The position numbers and the translations under genes are program-made. Shown here in pieces: positions 1 through 9,500 of a stretch of DNA of 64,000 bases. Positions within the stretch are counted from its first letter, which is position 1. Each line of letters opens with the position of its first letter. Origin of the DNA: Limnomonas spitsbergensis (taxonomy: Eukaryota > Chlorophyta > Chlorophyceae > Chlamydomonadales); assembly GCA_037349105.1 (NCBI GenBank), contig JAYJMM010000024.1, positions 62,001-126,000 of the forward strand, given 5' to 3'. The notes under the pieces were generated by a model that was given only the letters and a program-made list of their open reading frames with translations, did no database searches and was not told the DNA's origin.

Positions 1-125
1 CACAGGGTGAGCAGCGATGTCTCTCGGCACTGCTCCCCCACTGGGGCAGTCCACAGATCCCTGATCTTGTCCACCTCTCTGGCAGCCCTTTCTCCTGCGT
101 GGGGCGCTGCCCTGATGGCCGACAT
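1..125 (-). CDS. Possible start of a second minus-strand ORF, cut by window edge
   Basis: On the minus strand an ATG at 125-123 opens a frame with no stop down to base 1 (about 41 codons, beginning MSAIRAAPHAGERAAREVDK). It lies 22 bases after the stop of the long repeat-rich ORF and has similar composition. If the upstream ORF is a retroelement Gag-like protein, this could be the start of the next ORF, but nothing diagnostic is visible in so short a stretch. The product is unrecognised. Confidence 0.25.
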   Translation of the reverse strand, partial: MSAIRAAPHAGERAAREVDKIRDLWTAPVGEQCRETSLLTL

Positions 126-146
126 CAGCGGCCCTACACACGCAGG

Positions 147-2975
147 CTAGCTGTCCCACAGCTTGACCAGTGACTTCACCAGCATAGCCATAGCTGATGG
201 CGATTGGCACGATCCTGTAATTTCCCCTGCTACCACCGCCAGTGCTGGCGGTTCATCTGACAGCGCCAGTCTGTTGTGTGAACCCCAGTAGCCACAAGCT
301 TGGCAATACGTCCTGGCTGCAACCGCGCCCGGGTGCGACATGTCCAGCACCGGCACATTGCCTTGGATAGTGGGAATCTTGGCAAATTTGGCAACGCCTA
401 CCAACTGCGAGATCATCTGCTGCTGCAGCTGCAGATTGTTCCTTGCCTGCTCCCACTCGAGCCTTCTCATTTCCTGGTCACCTGACTCCCGCCTGGCCCC
501 TGGCCCGCGCCTGTCTGCTCTAGCCGACCCTGAATCCTCTGATCCACAGTGTGATCCAGATCCATCTCCACCGCCCCCTGATGGGTTGCGATCCTGCTGG
601 TATCCGCTGTGTCTGTTATCTGGCTCCTCCTGAACATGGTTCTCTCCAGACGGTCGTCTGCCTGCCCTGCCTGCTGAGTCTCTGCTTCCTGCAGGTGGCG
701 GCCACCCCGCCTCACTTCTACTTTGCTGCTCCACAGGTCTGGATCTCCAGGGCTGTGCTCCTCTGTCCGATTCTGCCTGCCCCCTGGGCGGCCCCTGGTT
801 TTGCCAACTTTGCTGCGCTGATCCGTTGTTTCCAGCCTGCCCCCTGGGCGGCTCCTGGCCCTGCCAGTTTTGCTGCGCTGATTCGCTGTTTCCAGCCTGC
901 CCCCTGGGCAGCTCCTGGCCCTGCCAGTTTTGCTGCGCTGATTCGCTGTTCCCAGCCTGCCCCTTGGGCGGCTCCTGGCCCTGCCAGTTTTGCTGCGCTG
1001 ATTCGCTGTTTCCAGCCTGTCCCCTGGGCGGCTCCTGGCCCTGCCAGTTTCGCTGATCCGTGCCGTCTGCCTGCCCCCTGGGCGGCTCTCGGTTCTGCCG
1101 GTCATGTTGCTCTCTGCTGCCTGCTCGCTCCCTGGGCAGCTCCTGGCTGTATCCACCTGGCTGTTCTGTACTGCCTGCCTGCCCCCTGGGCGGCGCCTGG
1201 TACTGCCTGCCTGGCTGTGTTCCACCAGTATAGTCTCTGGCGTAGGAGTCTGATCGCGTCTCCTCCCTGGCCTCCTGCCTTCTGGGTCCGCTGCTCCTGG
1301 TGATGCCTGCAGGTTCAACTTCCTGCAGGGTCCCCCTTGCTGGTCCCACTTGTCTGTTCCTCAAGAACTCCTCGATGTGGTCCACTTGCACCTCTTGGCA
1401 AATATTCTCCTTGCCCTCCACTATGCGCAGCAGCGCATATGACTCCTGTCTGCTGGCTCTGCGCGTGTCTACGCCTTGCTCTGCCATCCTGGCGAGCGAT
1501 CGGCTAGTCAGCTCTGCCCTTTCACTGGCAGCTGGGCTGCTGGCCCTGGGCGCTTCCCCGCCTCTTGGCCGCCCCCTGAGGCTCGGCTCACTGCTGATCT
1601 CAAAAACTTCTGATCTGGGTATCGGCGTTGGCGCGGCCCTTGCCTGCTGCTGCCACCTTTGGACCTCTCTGAGTTCCTCAGGCCGCTGCGCCACTGTTTC
1701 AAATCCTTCCCAATCTTGATTCTCCTCGTCCTCAGGCTCAGATCCAGGTTCCTCCTGATCTCCTGTCACGCCGTTACACCATTCGTCTGCGAAGGTCTTA
1801 ACAGCCAGGGCCGCTTCGTGCTCCGCCCCTCCCTTGGACACCTGTCCAAGGGCGGCTAACAACGTCGCCCTGTCCTGGCCTGTATGGGGGATACCCATCA
1901 TGGCCTTTGTCGCCCACTCCCTCAGGTGATGGGCCTTGAACTCCTCAATTGCTGTGACCTGGTCACTGAAATGAGCAAACGTCCTGGAGCAAATCTGCTT
2001 CCACAGGTGCGTTGCCCACAGCAAGATTCTTGCCCAGCCAAACGGCTGCGGCTGTTCCTCTATTGCCTCTTCCACCTTCACCACAGTCCTGGCTCTGGAT
2101 CTCTCTGGATCTCCTGAGCTTTCCTCCTGTGCCCAAGCTGGGTTGTGGAAGAATCCATACAGGCTGTCCTTCTTGCTGGTGCCTGTCCGGAACCTGCTGT
2201 CCGCTTCTGCCTTGGATCGCTGCGCCGGTTTACCCACACTGGGTGGAAACCTGGACAGTGGTGTCCCGTAGGCCGTGGAACCTGCTCCTCTTCTAAACAG
2301 CATTCTGCGCTGTCGCAGCTGCTGCACAGGCCTCATCCCTGCCTTGGATCGCTGCACCCTTTCCTCCTGGGCTGGATCTGACATCTCCTCCTCGGATATC
2401 AGGTCAGCCCAAGGCTTTCCCACCGGCACCGCTGAATTTGTAAATGCTGCCAGCGGCTCTGCACTGTCCTGCCAAGTCTGCCTGGTCACCGCTTGCTGGG
2501 CACCTGCCCCCTCGCGCTTGACCACTGCAGGCACTTGCCTGCTTCCCATTTCCTTTCCACCTGGCTGTAATTTGTCATGGCCTGCTAGCCCCTCTGGGTC
2601 TGCAGCGCTCTCTGAACTGTGTTCCGGCTGGCAGGGCTCTACCAATACTCGCTGCGCAACCCTCGTCCCCTTGGACGGAATCTGCTGCGGAGCGGCATCT
2701 GGTTCGCTGTCACGTCGTATGCCGCTGCTCTGGGACACCTCAGTCACCTGATCCAAGATCAGATCCGGGGTTCCCGCCTGCGTCGGACCCTGCTCAGATT
2801 CCAGGCTGCTCCTGAAATCAGCAGGCAGTGGGCCTCCTCGCCCAATGCCTGTCCTTATCACACACACAGCGCCACCCTCCAGCATTCCTGCCGCTCCGGG
2901 CAGGAAGTGGTCAGGACCTGACACCTTGCAGGCCCGTGCGGTCGGATCCACTGGCCTTGCCAGTTTCTCCGCCAT
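147..2975 (-). CDS. Long repeat-rich hypothetical protein, possibly retroelement Gag-like
   Basis: An uninterrupted minus-strand frame of over 940 codons. The first ATG is at 2975-2973. The frame stays open upstream to a TAG at 3123-3125, with a GTG at 3035 but no further ATG, so the N-terminus is uncertain and an upstream exon is possible. The protein is hydrophilic and rich in Q, E, R, S, G and P. The only apparently folded segment is around bases 2045-1760 (WARILLWATHLWKQICSRTF and a helical stretch after it). A 20-residue repeat (QNWQGQEPPRGQAGNSESAQ) recurs four to five times at 1056-781. Near the C-terminus YCQACGYWGSHN resembles part of a zinc knuckle but lacks the final Cys spacing of a classical CCHC. 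The order (disordered N-part, helical middle, Gln/Arg-rich repeats, Cys pair) suggests a Gag-like protein, but no reverse transcriptase or integrase lies in the window. The family is not recognised; frame length is the main evidence that it codes. Confidence 0.45.
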   Translation of the reverse strand: MAEKLARPVDPTARACKVSGPDHFLPGAAGMLEGGAVCVIRTGIGRGGPLPADFRSSLESEQGPTQAGTPDLILDQVTEVSQSSGIRRDSEPDAAPQQIPSKGTRVAQRVLVEPCQPEHSSESAADPEGLAGHDKLQPGGKEMGSRQVPAVVKREGAGAQQAVTRQTWQDSAEPLAAFTNSAVPVGKPWADLISEEEMSDPAQEERVQRSKAGMRPVQQLRQRRMLFRRGAGSTAYGTPLSRFPPSVGKPAQRSKAEADSRFRTGTSKKDSLYGFFHNPAWAQEESSGDPERSRARTVVKVEEAIEEQPQPFGWARILLWATHLWKQICSRTFAHFSDQVTAIEEFKAHHLREWATKAMMGIPHTGQDRATLLAALGQVSKGGAEHEAALAVKTFADEWCNGVTGDQEEPGSEPEDEENQDWEGFETVAQRPEELREVQRWQQQARAAPTPIPRSEVFEISSEPSLRGRPRGGEAPRASSPAASERAELTSRSLARMAEQGVDTRRASRQESYALLRIVEGKENICQEVQVDHIEEFLRNRQVGPARGTLQEVEPAGITRSSGPRRQEAREETRSDSYARDYTGGTQPGRQYQAPPRGQAGSTEQPGGYSQELPRERAGSREQHDRQNREPPRGQADGTDQRNWQGQEPPRGQAGNSESAQQNWQGQEPPKGQAGNSESAQQNWQGQELPRGQAGNSESAQQNWQGQEPPRGQAGNNGSAQQSWQNQGPPRGQAESDRGAQPWRSRPVEQQSRSEAGWPPPAGSRDSAGRAGRRPSGENHVQEEPDNRHSGYQQDRNPSGGGGDGSGSHCGSEDSGSARADRRGPGARRESGDQEMRRLEWEQARNNLQLQQQMISQLVGVAKFAKIPTIQGNVPVLDMSHPGAVAARTYCQACGYWGSHNRLALSDEPPALAVVAGEITGSCQSPSAMAMLVKSLVKLWDS
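775..1200 (-). repeat. 60-bp in-frame tandem repeat within the long ORF
   Basis: Bases 781-1056 hold near-identical 60-bp units (starts at 781, 841, 901, 961, 1021). Weaker copies spaced 50-60 bp continue to about 1200, each with the core CCCCTGGGCGGC. Because 60 is a multiple of 3, the array stays in frame and encodes a 20-residue repeat on the minus strand. The first unit is the most divergent and the middle three are almost identical. Confidence 0.9.
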
Positions 2976-3035
2976 CCGCAGGGCTTCCTCTGCAATCAGT
3001 GAATCAGCCACCTCTATCAGGTCTGCACTGGGCAC

Positions 3036-3798
3036 CTGGCTCCAGCCCCCGTACTCGCCCGCTGCGGCGCTGGACGTCGGGGTGCTGGTGCCTATCAGGA
3101 TGCAGGTTAATCTCTGCCATTCCTACAGGCAAATTTATACGATCCACACGATCGTGCAATGTGCTGGCAACACCAAAACAGGATCTGCTAACGCTCAGGC
3201 TTCTGCCTCTTGCACCTACTGCAGCCTTGTGAGAGCTTGCCAGTCAGGTCAAGTTGACAGGTACAGCAAAAAACAGGACAGGTCTCTGCCTTCCTGCTTT
3301 TTCTTGCTAATAATCAGAATCTGGCGGAATCCTCCGTCGCCTTCAGCACTTCCCACCTCTTTCTGGCTGGGTGGCTTCTAGAAGTCGCACGCCCTGCGTG
3401 GATGGGGCTTCTTGCTTGGTACCCGCTCTGCTCTGCGGTCCTGCGGGGATGCTTTGGCCCACCAAGAAAATTTTAACCTTGGATCTTCTATCCACAAGTT
3501 AACTTCTGTCAATGATGACAGATTGGATCCACCTGATCACAATCTTCAATCACACAGGTACAAATTGCTGGGTGTATAAATCCACAGCCAATTCTTCAAG
3601 CCTCTCCTGGACCCAGCACTGTGTTGCCACACACAGTGATTCACAGGGTTTAACTTGGCAATCTCTCTCTGGATTACCTCAGCCAAATTGCAGTTCAAGC
3701 GCCAAATTCCAGGCTGTTTGCTGACAAGCAAAATTCAAATTTTCGCAGCACAAACACCTTCTGCAGGAACTGGCAAATCCGGCTGATCAGGCTCAATC
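3036..3798. other. Flank of the long ORF, no gene recognised
   Basis: All frames are broken by stops. The minus-strand frame of the long ORF stays open only to 3122. I see no promoter motif, splice-linked exon or repeat that I can support here. Confidence 0.4.
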
Positions 3799-4253
3799 TA
3801 CTTCGTCCCTTTCAAAAGGACACGCGTTGTGCGCTTCAGGTCCGTGGCGGACTTCTCCCTCACGACAGTTATGGGCGCCTACGGGCAGACTTCGTGACTA
3901 CTCACTGGCTGCGGGTGCTCAACGAGTTAAGCTGCTAGATTTGTATTTGTATGTCAGGCAATAGCAAGGGTTGGCGCAGGCCTTCAGGCTGTCTGGTCGC
4001 GAACCAGCTAGGCAATCAGGTGCACTTACCGCGTCGCACGCGGTGAGGGTACGGGATCGTAGACTGCGAACTACTTGTTCGGCAGGGATCTCGTTCCTCA
4101 ACTGAGGTCTTGTTCTCTTGCTATCTCAGCGGAAGCTGGGGTAGTCTTGACTTCTTGTAGGTACTGACTTAAGGTACAACTCGGGTCTCACGCACTGGGT
4201 GACGGCCGGAGCTTGTTACAGAAGAGGTCTGTCCTTTTGAAAGGGACGAAGTA
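3799..4253. mobile_element. Putative 455-bp short inverted-repeat element (MITE-like)
   Basis: A perfect 24-bp inverted repeat bounds this segment: 3799-3822 (TACTTCGTCCCTTTCAAAAG plus GACA) and 4230-4253, its exact reverse complement. Read as a Tc1/mariner-type element, the outermost TA on each side would be the target duplication and the inverted repeat would be 22 bp. Each arm is itself an imperfect palindrome (GTCCCTTTCAAAAGGAC). The interior has no ORF above 60 codons and no further inverted symmetry. The boundary and class are inference from the inverted repeat alone. Confidence 0.4.
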
Positions 4254-4530
4254 ACTAGTTTAGGCAATTGCCGGGATACAGGGACCCGGCAGGCCCAATT
4301 CAAAGTACGGGACAGCTAAACCCCTGGCGTAAGCGGGTTTCTAGGTTCCTATTCAAATAAGGAGGATCCGCAGGGAAGCTGCGAAGCCTCCGAGGTCGCA
4401 AACTGCGGCCTAAACGGTTTTGGCACGTATACCGTAATATACCGTGACATGTTCCCTACAATGGTAAGTGTGCCTGCTGCATTGTTTGAAAAAAATAAAA
4501 CTACCCCCCGTCCCTGCCTGCAGAACTCAC
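4254..4530. other. Unassigned spacer
   Basis: No ORF, repeat or RNA feature is recognised between the putative MITE and the possible minus-strand exons. Confidence 0.4.
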
Positions 4531-4704
4531 CAGCTGCATGGCCTGCTGCAGCGCCGCATGCCTAGAGGCCCCTAAAAGGGAGTCCACCTTCTGGTCCAAA
4601 GCGGCGACCTGCGCAATAAAGTAGGAGCACTCGGCAGCAACTAGATATATCAAGCAAAATACATATCGGTATACGGACATTACCTAGTTTATCCTGGTGG
4701 CGCC
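4531..4704 (-). CDS. Possible pair of small minus-strand exons with a 43-bp intron
   Basis: On the minus strand a tract of CT repeats ends in CTACAG at 4705. A 21-bp open segment (4704-4684) follows, then GTAATG, a 43-bp gap ending TATCTAG, and a 110-bp segment (4640-4531) ending at GTGAGT. Joined, they read in one frame: RHQDKLVAAECSYFIAQVAA, then a helical segment ending LQQAMQL. Splice signals, frame continuity across the gap and amphipathic composition suggest real exons of an unrecognised gene or transposon. No adjoining exons were found, so this is only a candidate. Confidence 0.25.
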
Positions 4705-5150
4705 CTGTAGCAGGGAGAGAGAGAGAAAGTCAAGTCCCGCAGGGGCTCAGAAAATAGTGCGGCATCCAGCAGCAAATACAGCAAATTTTTTCAGAGGTGC
4801 TGGCGGTGTCTTACAGTATCTTGCGTTATTTTTGCCTGGGTCACCCATTCCTTAGGTTGGACCCATCAGCCGCGACACCTTGCGGGCACCGCCCAGCAAT
4901 ACGCACGGCGCGACACATAATTAATGTCCTAATGCTGATTGGCAAATACCATGGATGCATCTCCATTTTTTTAACATTTTCAAGACGCCGAGTACAGACC
5001 CAGACTTAGAATTTTACAAACATAGGAAATCCCAAATGGGCATGTTCATCGGTTCTTTTTTTTGTGCGCGCCTGACCACCTTTGGGGGGCTGCCGGGCGG
5101 TAACCACTGGGCCGATTGGGGCCAAACCTTGCCCAGCCTACGGCCGGTAG
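4705..5150. other. Unassigned, low-complexity patches
   Basis: Contains the CT/GA tract of the possible acceptor (4713-4728) and short open frames of no recognised family. Nothing here can be supported as a gene. Confidence 0.3.
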
Positions 5151-5154
5151 TCCA

Positions 5155-5240
5155 AGCAGCAGGGCTTGCTGCGCCAGCCCCTCACGGCCATGGAACGTGG
5201 TGTTGTTGATGTGTAGCTGAAGTGTGCTAAATAAACACTG
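5155..5240 (+). repeat. Dispersed repeat, empty-site homologue of the hAT insertion at 24810
   Basis: This stretch (core AGGGCTTGCTGCGCCAG, then GTGTAGCTGAAGTGTG) matches the two flanks of the hAT element at 24810-25729, namely AGGGCTTGCTGCACCAG at about 24758 and GTGTAGCTGAAGT just after 25737. Here the two parts are joined without the element, so it is a paralogous copy of the pre-insertion site. Confidence 0.5.
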
Positions 5241-6262
5241 ATGCTCATCCGGCAGGGTACCTTTGTACTGAGTGCTAGCTTTTAGCTAGGCTTCCATCGC
5301 GTGCAAATTTGAGACCTCCATGTCCTGCCTACGCGAAAACGGAACCACTGGTACGGTACTTAGTTATGATAACTGTATAAGCAAATCACATCAGCTCATG
5401 TCTGGCCATGCGTGTGACACTCAATATGTGAAACAACATACACTTCAGTACTTCTCGACATCAGTCTCGCTTATTTTGGGCCACTCTCAACACAGGTGTG
5501 CAGGAATGCAAGCAGAGCATGTGGGGGAGCATGCAAATTCTGAGTGGGCATGCTCGGTCTGAAACTTTTACCAGGTTCGGTACCTGATTGATGAGATACA
5601 GAAATCCTGCAAGCTGCAGCAGTATTTTCCTGATTTTCCCACTCGGCACCTGAAATCGTGAGTGCGTAATCCGGTAATTGAGCCCCCATCAGGTTTTCAG
5701 CAAGACAGGCTGGATGACGTTCCATCGCTCAGGGCGATAGATTGCTCCCTATTGGACGCTTCTCCTTGGATGCTCCGCTCTGGCGTCTTGGTCGCTCGTA
5801 TAGGACGCTACATCACGGCCTAACCGACATCTCCAACTGAACAAACTGCCCGACAAACCTTCCATGCACTTGCATGAAGACTGAAGAGATAATGCTCTGA
5901 TCACCGGATTCCGGAGCAACTGAGCTTCTCGCCATCCCGGCCGTGAGCTAGACCGTGGCTCACGGCCCGTGATGTAGCCGAATTGTGGCTGACGCGACAC
6001 AAAATACGGTAAACAAAAAAAACGGGAACATGTCATACGATTTAGTGCAGGCATGTATTGCGACTATAGCTGCCTTGCAGAGTTTTCCCCTCTCGCCTCT
6101 CTGCGGCTGTGTCCAAACAGCATCTTAACCGACTGCCAACCGATAAAACCGGTCGACGAACCTACCACACGCACAAATGATGACAGGATATACCGAGCCA
6201 CTCAGAATTTGGCTTGCATACGCCTCACTCTCCTTCACCCAAATCGTTACCAATTCGCAAAG
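5241..6262. other. Upstream region of the peroxiredoxin gene
   Basis: No coding segment is recognised. The frame of peroxiredoxin exon 1 is open back to 6053, but only the ATG at 6263 gives a plausible leader. No promoter motif can be assigned with confidence. Confidence 0.3.
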
Positions 6263-6511
6263 ATGTTATCATCCAGCATGCAGTGTGTCAGGGGGGTGCG
6301 TGCTCTGCCTTCAGCTTCTTCGATCCTACGATCTACCGCATCGTCTCTCATCTCGTCTCCCGTGGTGTTCATCAAATCGAAAACGGGTGGCCGGTCTCGC
6401 CATCTGCATGTCATGGACGCTGCTGTGATACAAGTGGGTGACTCGCTGCCCGCGTTCGAGCTGCAGACGGATGCGTCAACTGCCGACAACATCGTGACGA
6501 TCAAGTCGGAG
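6263..6511 (+). CDS. PRXQ: PRXQ exon 1: leader and first strands
   Basis: Codes for residues 1-83 and ends KSE before donor GTGGGT. It holds the basic, Ser-rich leader and the beginning of the thioredoxin fold (VIQVGDSLPAFELQTD). The start at 6263 is chosen because it opens the leader; a second in-frame ATG at 6413 (Met51) would give a cytosolic form. Confidence 0.85.
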
Positions 6512-9500
6512 GTGGGTTTGCATGGCGACCTACGGGGGACAGGGTCATGGTACTAGACATGGGGCAGTCGTGTGGAAGCATTGGATGGGCTAAGGATGTG
6601 CATGGTACCGTGAAAATTGATGGCTGGCCTGGCCAGGCCGGATTGCATGGCATGGTGTGGCAAAGCATGCATGGCGTATTTTAATAAACGGCAGTGGCAA
6701 ATCTCGGGCAGAATGCATGACCCAAAGCATGTTTTGAGGTTCAATTCGAAGCAATAGGGATACGATTGACATTCGCTGTATTTAATGATTGATGGCATGG
6801 TGGTACACCTGAATGATTGACATTCGCTGTATTTAATGATTGCATGGCATGGTGGTACACCTGAATGATTGACATTCGCTGTATTTAATGATTGCATGGC
6901 ATGGTGGTACACCTGAATGATTGGTAGAACCTTTCGGCGTGAAGTGCCGTAGCTGGTCGTGAGGGAAATCTCAAAAGATTACGGAGGTACTGTCAAGTGA
7001 TTGATCCACAATTGCAATGATACGGGGAAGAATGCGCGTATCCTGTACGGGAAGGTCTGTCCCCAGGGATCGCCTACACTTAGGGATTCGTTAAACATCA
7101 CGAAGGATTGGAAACCATACATAGTTATTATTTCTTACATGGTGGCTCATGAGAGTGGGTGGGACCACGCTGGAAAGGCTATGGTATTTCCGGACGTGCA
7201 TGGTATGTTTCAATCAATGGCAAGTCCGCCTAGCATGGCATGGCCAGATTGGCTTGATTACGTGGCTGAATTTCAGCCACCGTAGTTTCAAGGCAAATTC
7301 AGCTACTTTAACCAGTAACATGACCAAGCGAGTGGATGGCCACATTTGAGGGGGCTTAAGCTACAATTTAGGTACACCATGACCTATGATGTGGGGTCCT
7401 TCTGAAGCTTCGCGATGACATGAAGGAAACATGCTCAAGCAAGTCGATGGCCACATTTGAGGGGGGCTTCAGCTACAATTTAGCTACATCATGGCCTACT
7501 GTCGATTTGCCTTCCCTCATAATTAACGTTGTTTGGGGTTGAGGGATCCACAGAAGTACGAATGATCGATTGTGAAGAACGCCAGATTTCAGGAAGAAAA
7601 TAAGAGTCTGGGTCGAAAGTTTGCCCTGCAGGCAGCATCGAAAGAAATAATTTGTTCCTGACTGAGGGAAGGCAAATCAAATTTACGGTATGACCAGGGG
7701 TCATACTGGTATGACTGTGTAGTCCTTCTGCAGCCCCGCCTGGACATGAGGGAAAATTTATTGATCTGCATCCCCCCAAAAGTTTAGTCCATGCAATCAT
7801 TCAAACAAATTTTTAAAAACATCCGCTTGTTGTGAGTCTGTTTTTGAAATATAGTCAGATAATTAATTCAACTATATTAAAAAACGATCACAAAACTATT
7901 TTAATAAAACTTAACGTATTATGAAATAAATGTAATTTTTAATTAATTAACAATTAATTAAAAATTAATGAGTGCATGGACTAGATGCGCAACGCCCATT
8001 TCTGATGCTGATGGGGCGGAAGTGTCTTTCACCCCAATCTGCTGTGTAAACTTTCGACTACCGTCGGCAGTTTTGAGTAAAAATTCAGTTGAGTCGAAAA
8101 TCCAAGTTTTGTCGATAGTTTGCTCAGAGTGCAGCATTACAAAAAAACATGATTTCATGCTTCAGGGAAGGCAACTCAAATCTACAGTATGCAAGTAAAA
8201 TGTAAATACTGGTATTTGAAATGCTCTACCTTCCCTGCACCTCTAGGACATGGTTCGTGATCAGTAAGGAAACTAAGGACTAGTGGACTACCCCCCCCCC
8301 CTATGTTTAAGCTCCTGTTCCATACTTCCATCATGGAAAGGCTGCATGCCAAATGAGGGCTTACCTTTTCTATGTTCTTGTGTGAGGTGCTCTCCCCTCT
8401 CCTGCCCCCTCCAGGGCATTCTGCCTGATGAACGGGGGCTTCATCCCCCCTCCATGTGGGCTTAATCCCCCCCCCCATGATAATTATGCTCCCTCCAGGA
8501 CATGGTGCGTGATAACGGAGCCGTCATCTTCATCTACCCCAAGGCCAACACCAGCGGATGCACCGCCCAGGTAACGTTAAAGTTGGGAATGTTGGATGGG
8601 AGATGAGGATTTTAGGTACGGCCCGCGTGTCTGTGTGGCTGGAAGTGAATTAGCACGTGGAGGTCTCACCTTCCCTGCCATCTGGTTATGGCTTGGATGT
8701 GGCTACGCCTGTACCGCCTGTTGCCCGAAGTGACCTCTTGGGAGCAAGCCTCAGCCCTCCACCCTCGGTGTAGGAGCCGCGTAACCCCCTCAAGCTCAAT
8801 ATGGGTCACAGACGGTAAGAGCTACGCCTTGCCCCCCTGCTGCGCTGTTTCCTCAGCCTGAATGCCCTCCGGAGAGGCTTAGCTTCCTTTTTTATTCCTG
8901 GGTTACCCACCTTGACCTCAGATGACAGTGTGGATTTGAGGTAGCTGTGTTTGGCTGGTTCCAGTTGTGTGACTGGCATGGGACAGCCACGCGGAGGTCT
9001 GCTTCCCTTCTTGCTGGTGAGGGTAAGGAGTTGAAGAAGCTGTGTGTGGCACTTTGGCTGGCTCTGTTTGTGTCGGTGGCATGGGGCAGGCATGTGGGGG
9101 CATTACCTTCCCTGAATTTGGTGACAGCTCCGATATTTTGGCTTCGGTCCCGAGCTGTGCCGTTCCCAAAACCTTAGCGCTACTGGATAGGCATAGTTTG
9201 CTTTCTTTTCTTACACCTGGGCCACCTGCCCTTGCTTCTGTTGGCAGTGCGGATGTGGCTTTGGCCCCGAGCTGACCTGTTCCCTCTACCCGCATACATG
9301 CTAGCTACTACAGGGGTGTAATTTCCTTTCTTTGTTTATACCAGGGCCACTTTCCCACTTGACTTGACATGGCGCAGGTGTGGCTTTAGCCCCGGGCTGT
9401 GCTGTACCCTTTACCGTCCCGACAGTAGAGGTGTGTAGTTCCCTTGTGGTTGCGATGGTTTATATCCTAGTAGGGCGTAGGTTTCTTTCTCTCTCAAAGG

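Noticed and set aside
551..1303. Plus-strand ORF of 250 codons opposite the long ORF
   Set aside because: Shadow of the minus-strand repeat region, with Cys/Ala/Pro-rich composition typical of antisense reading.
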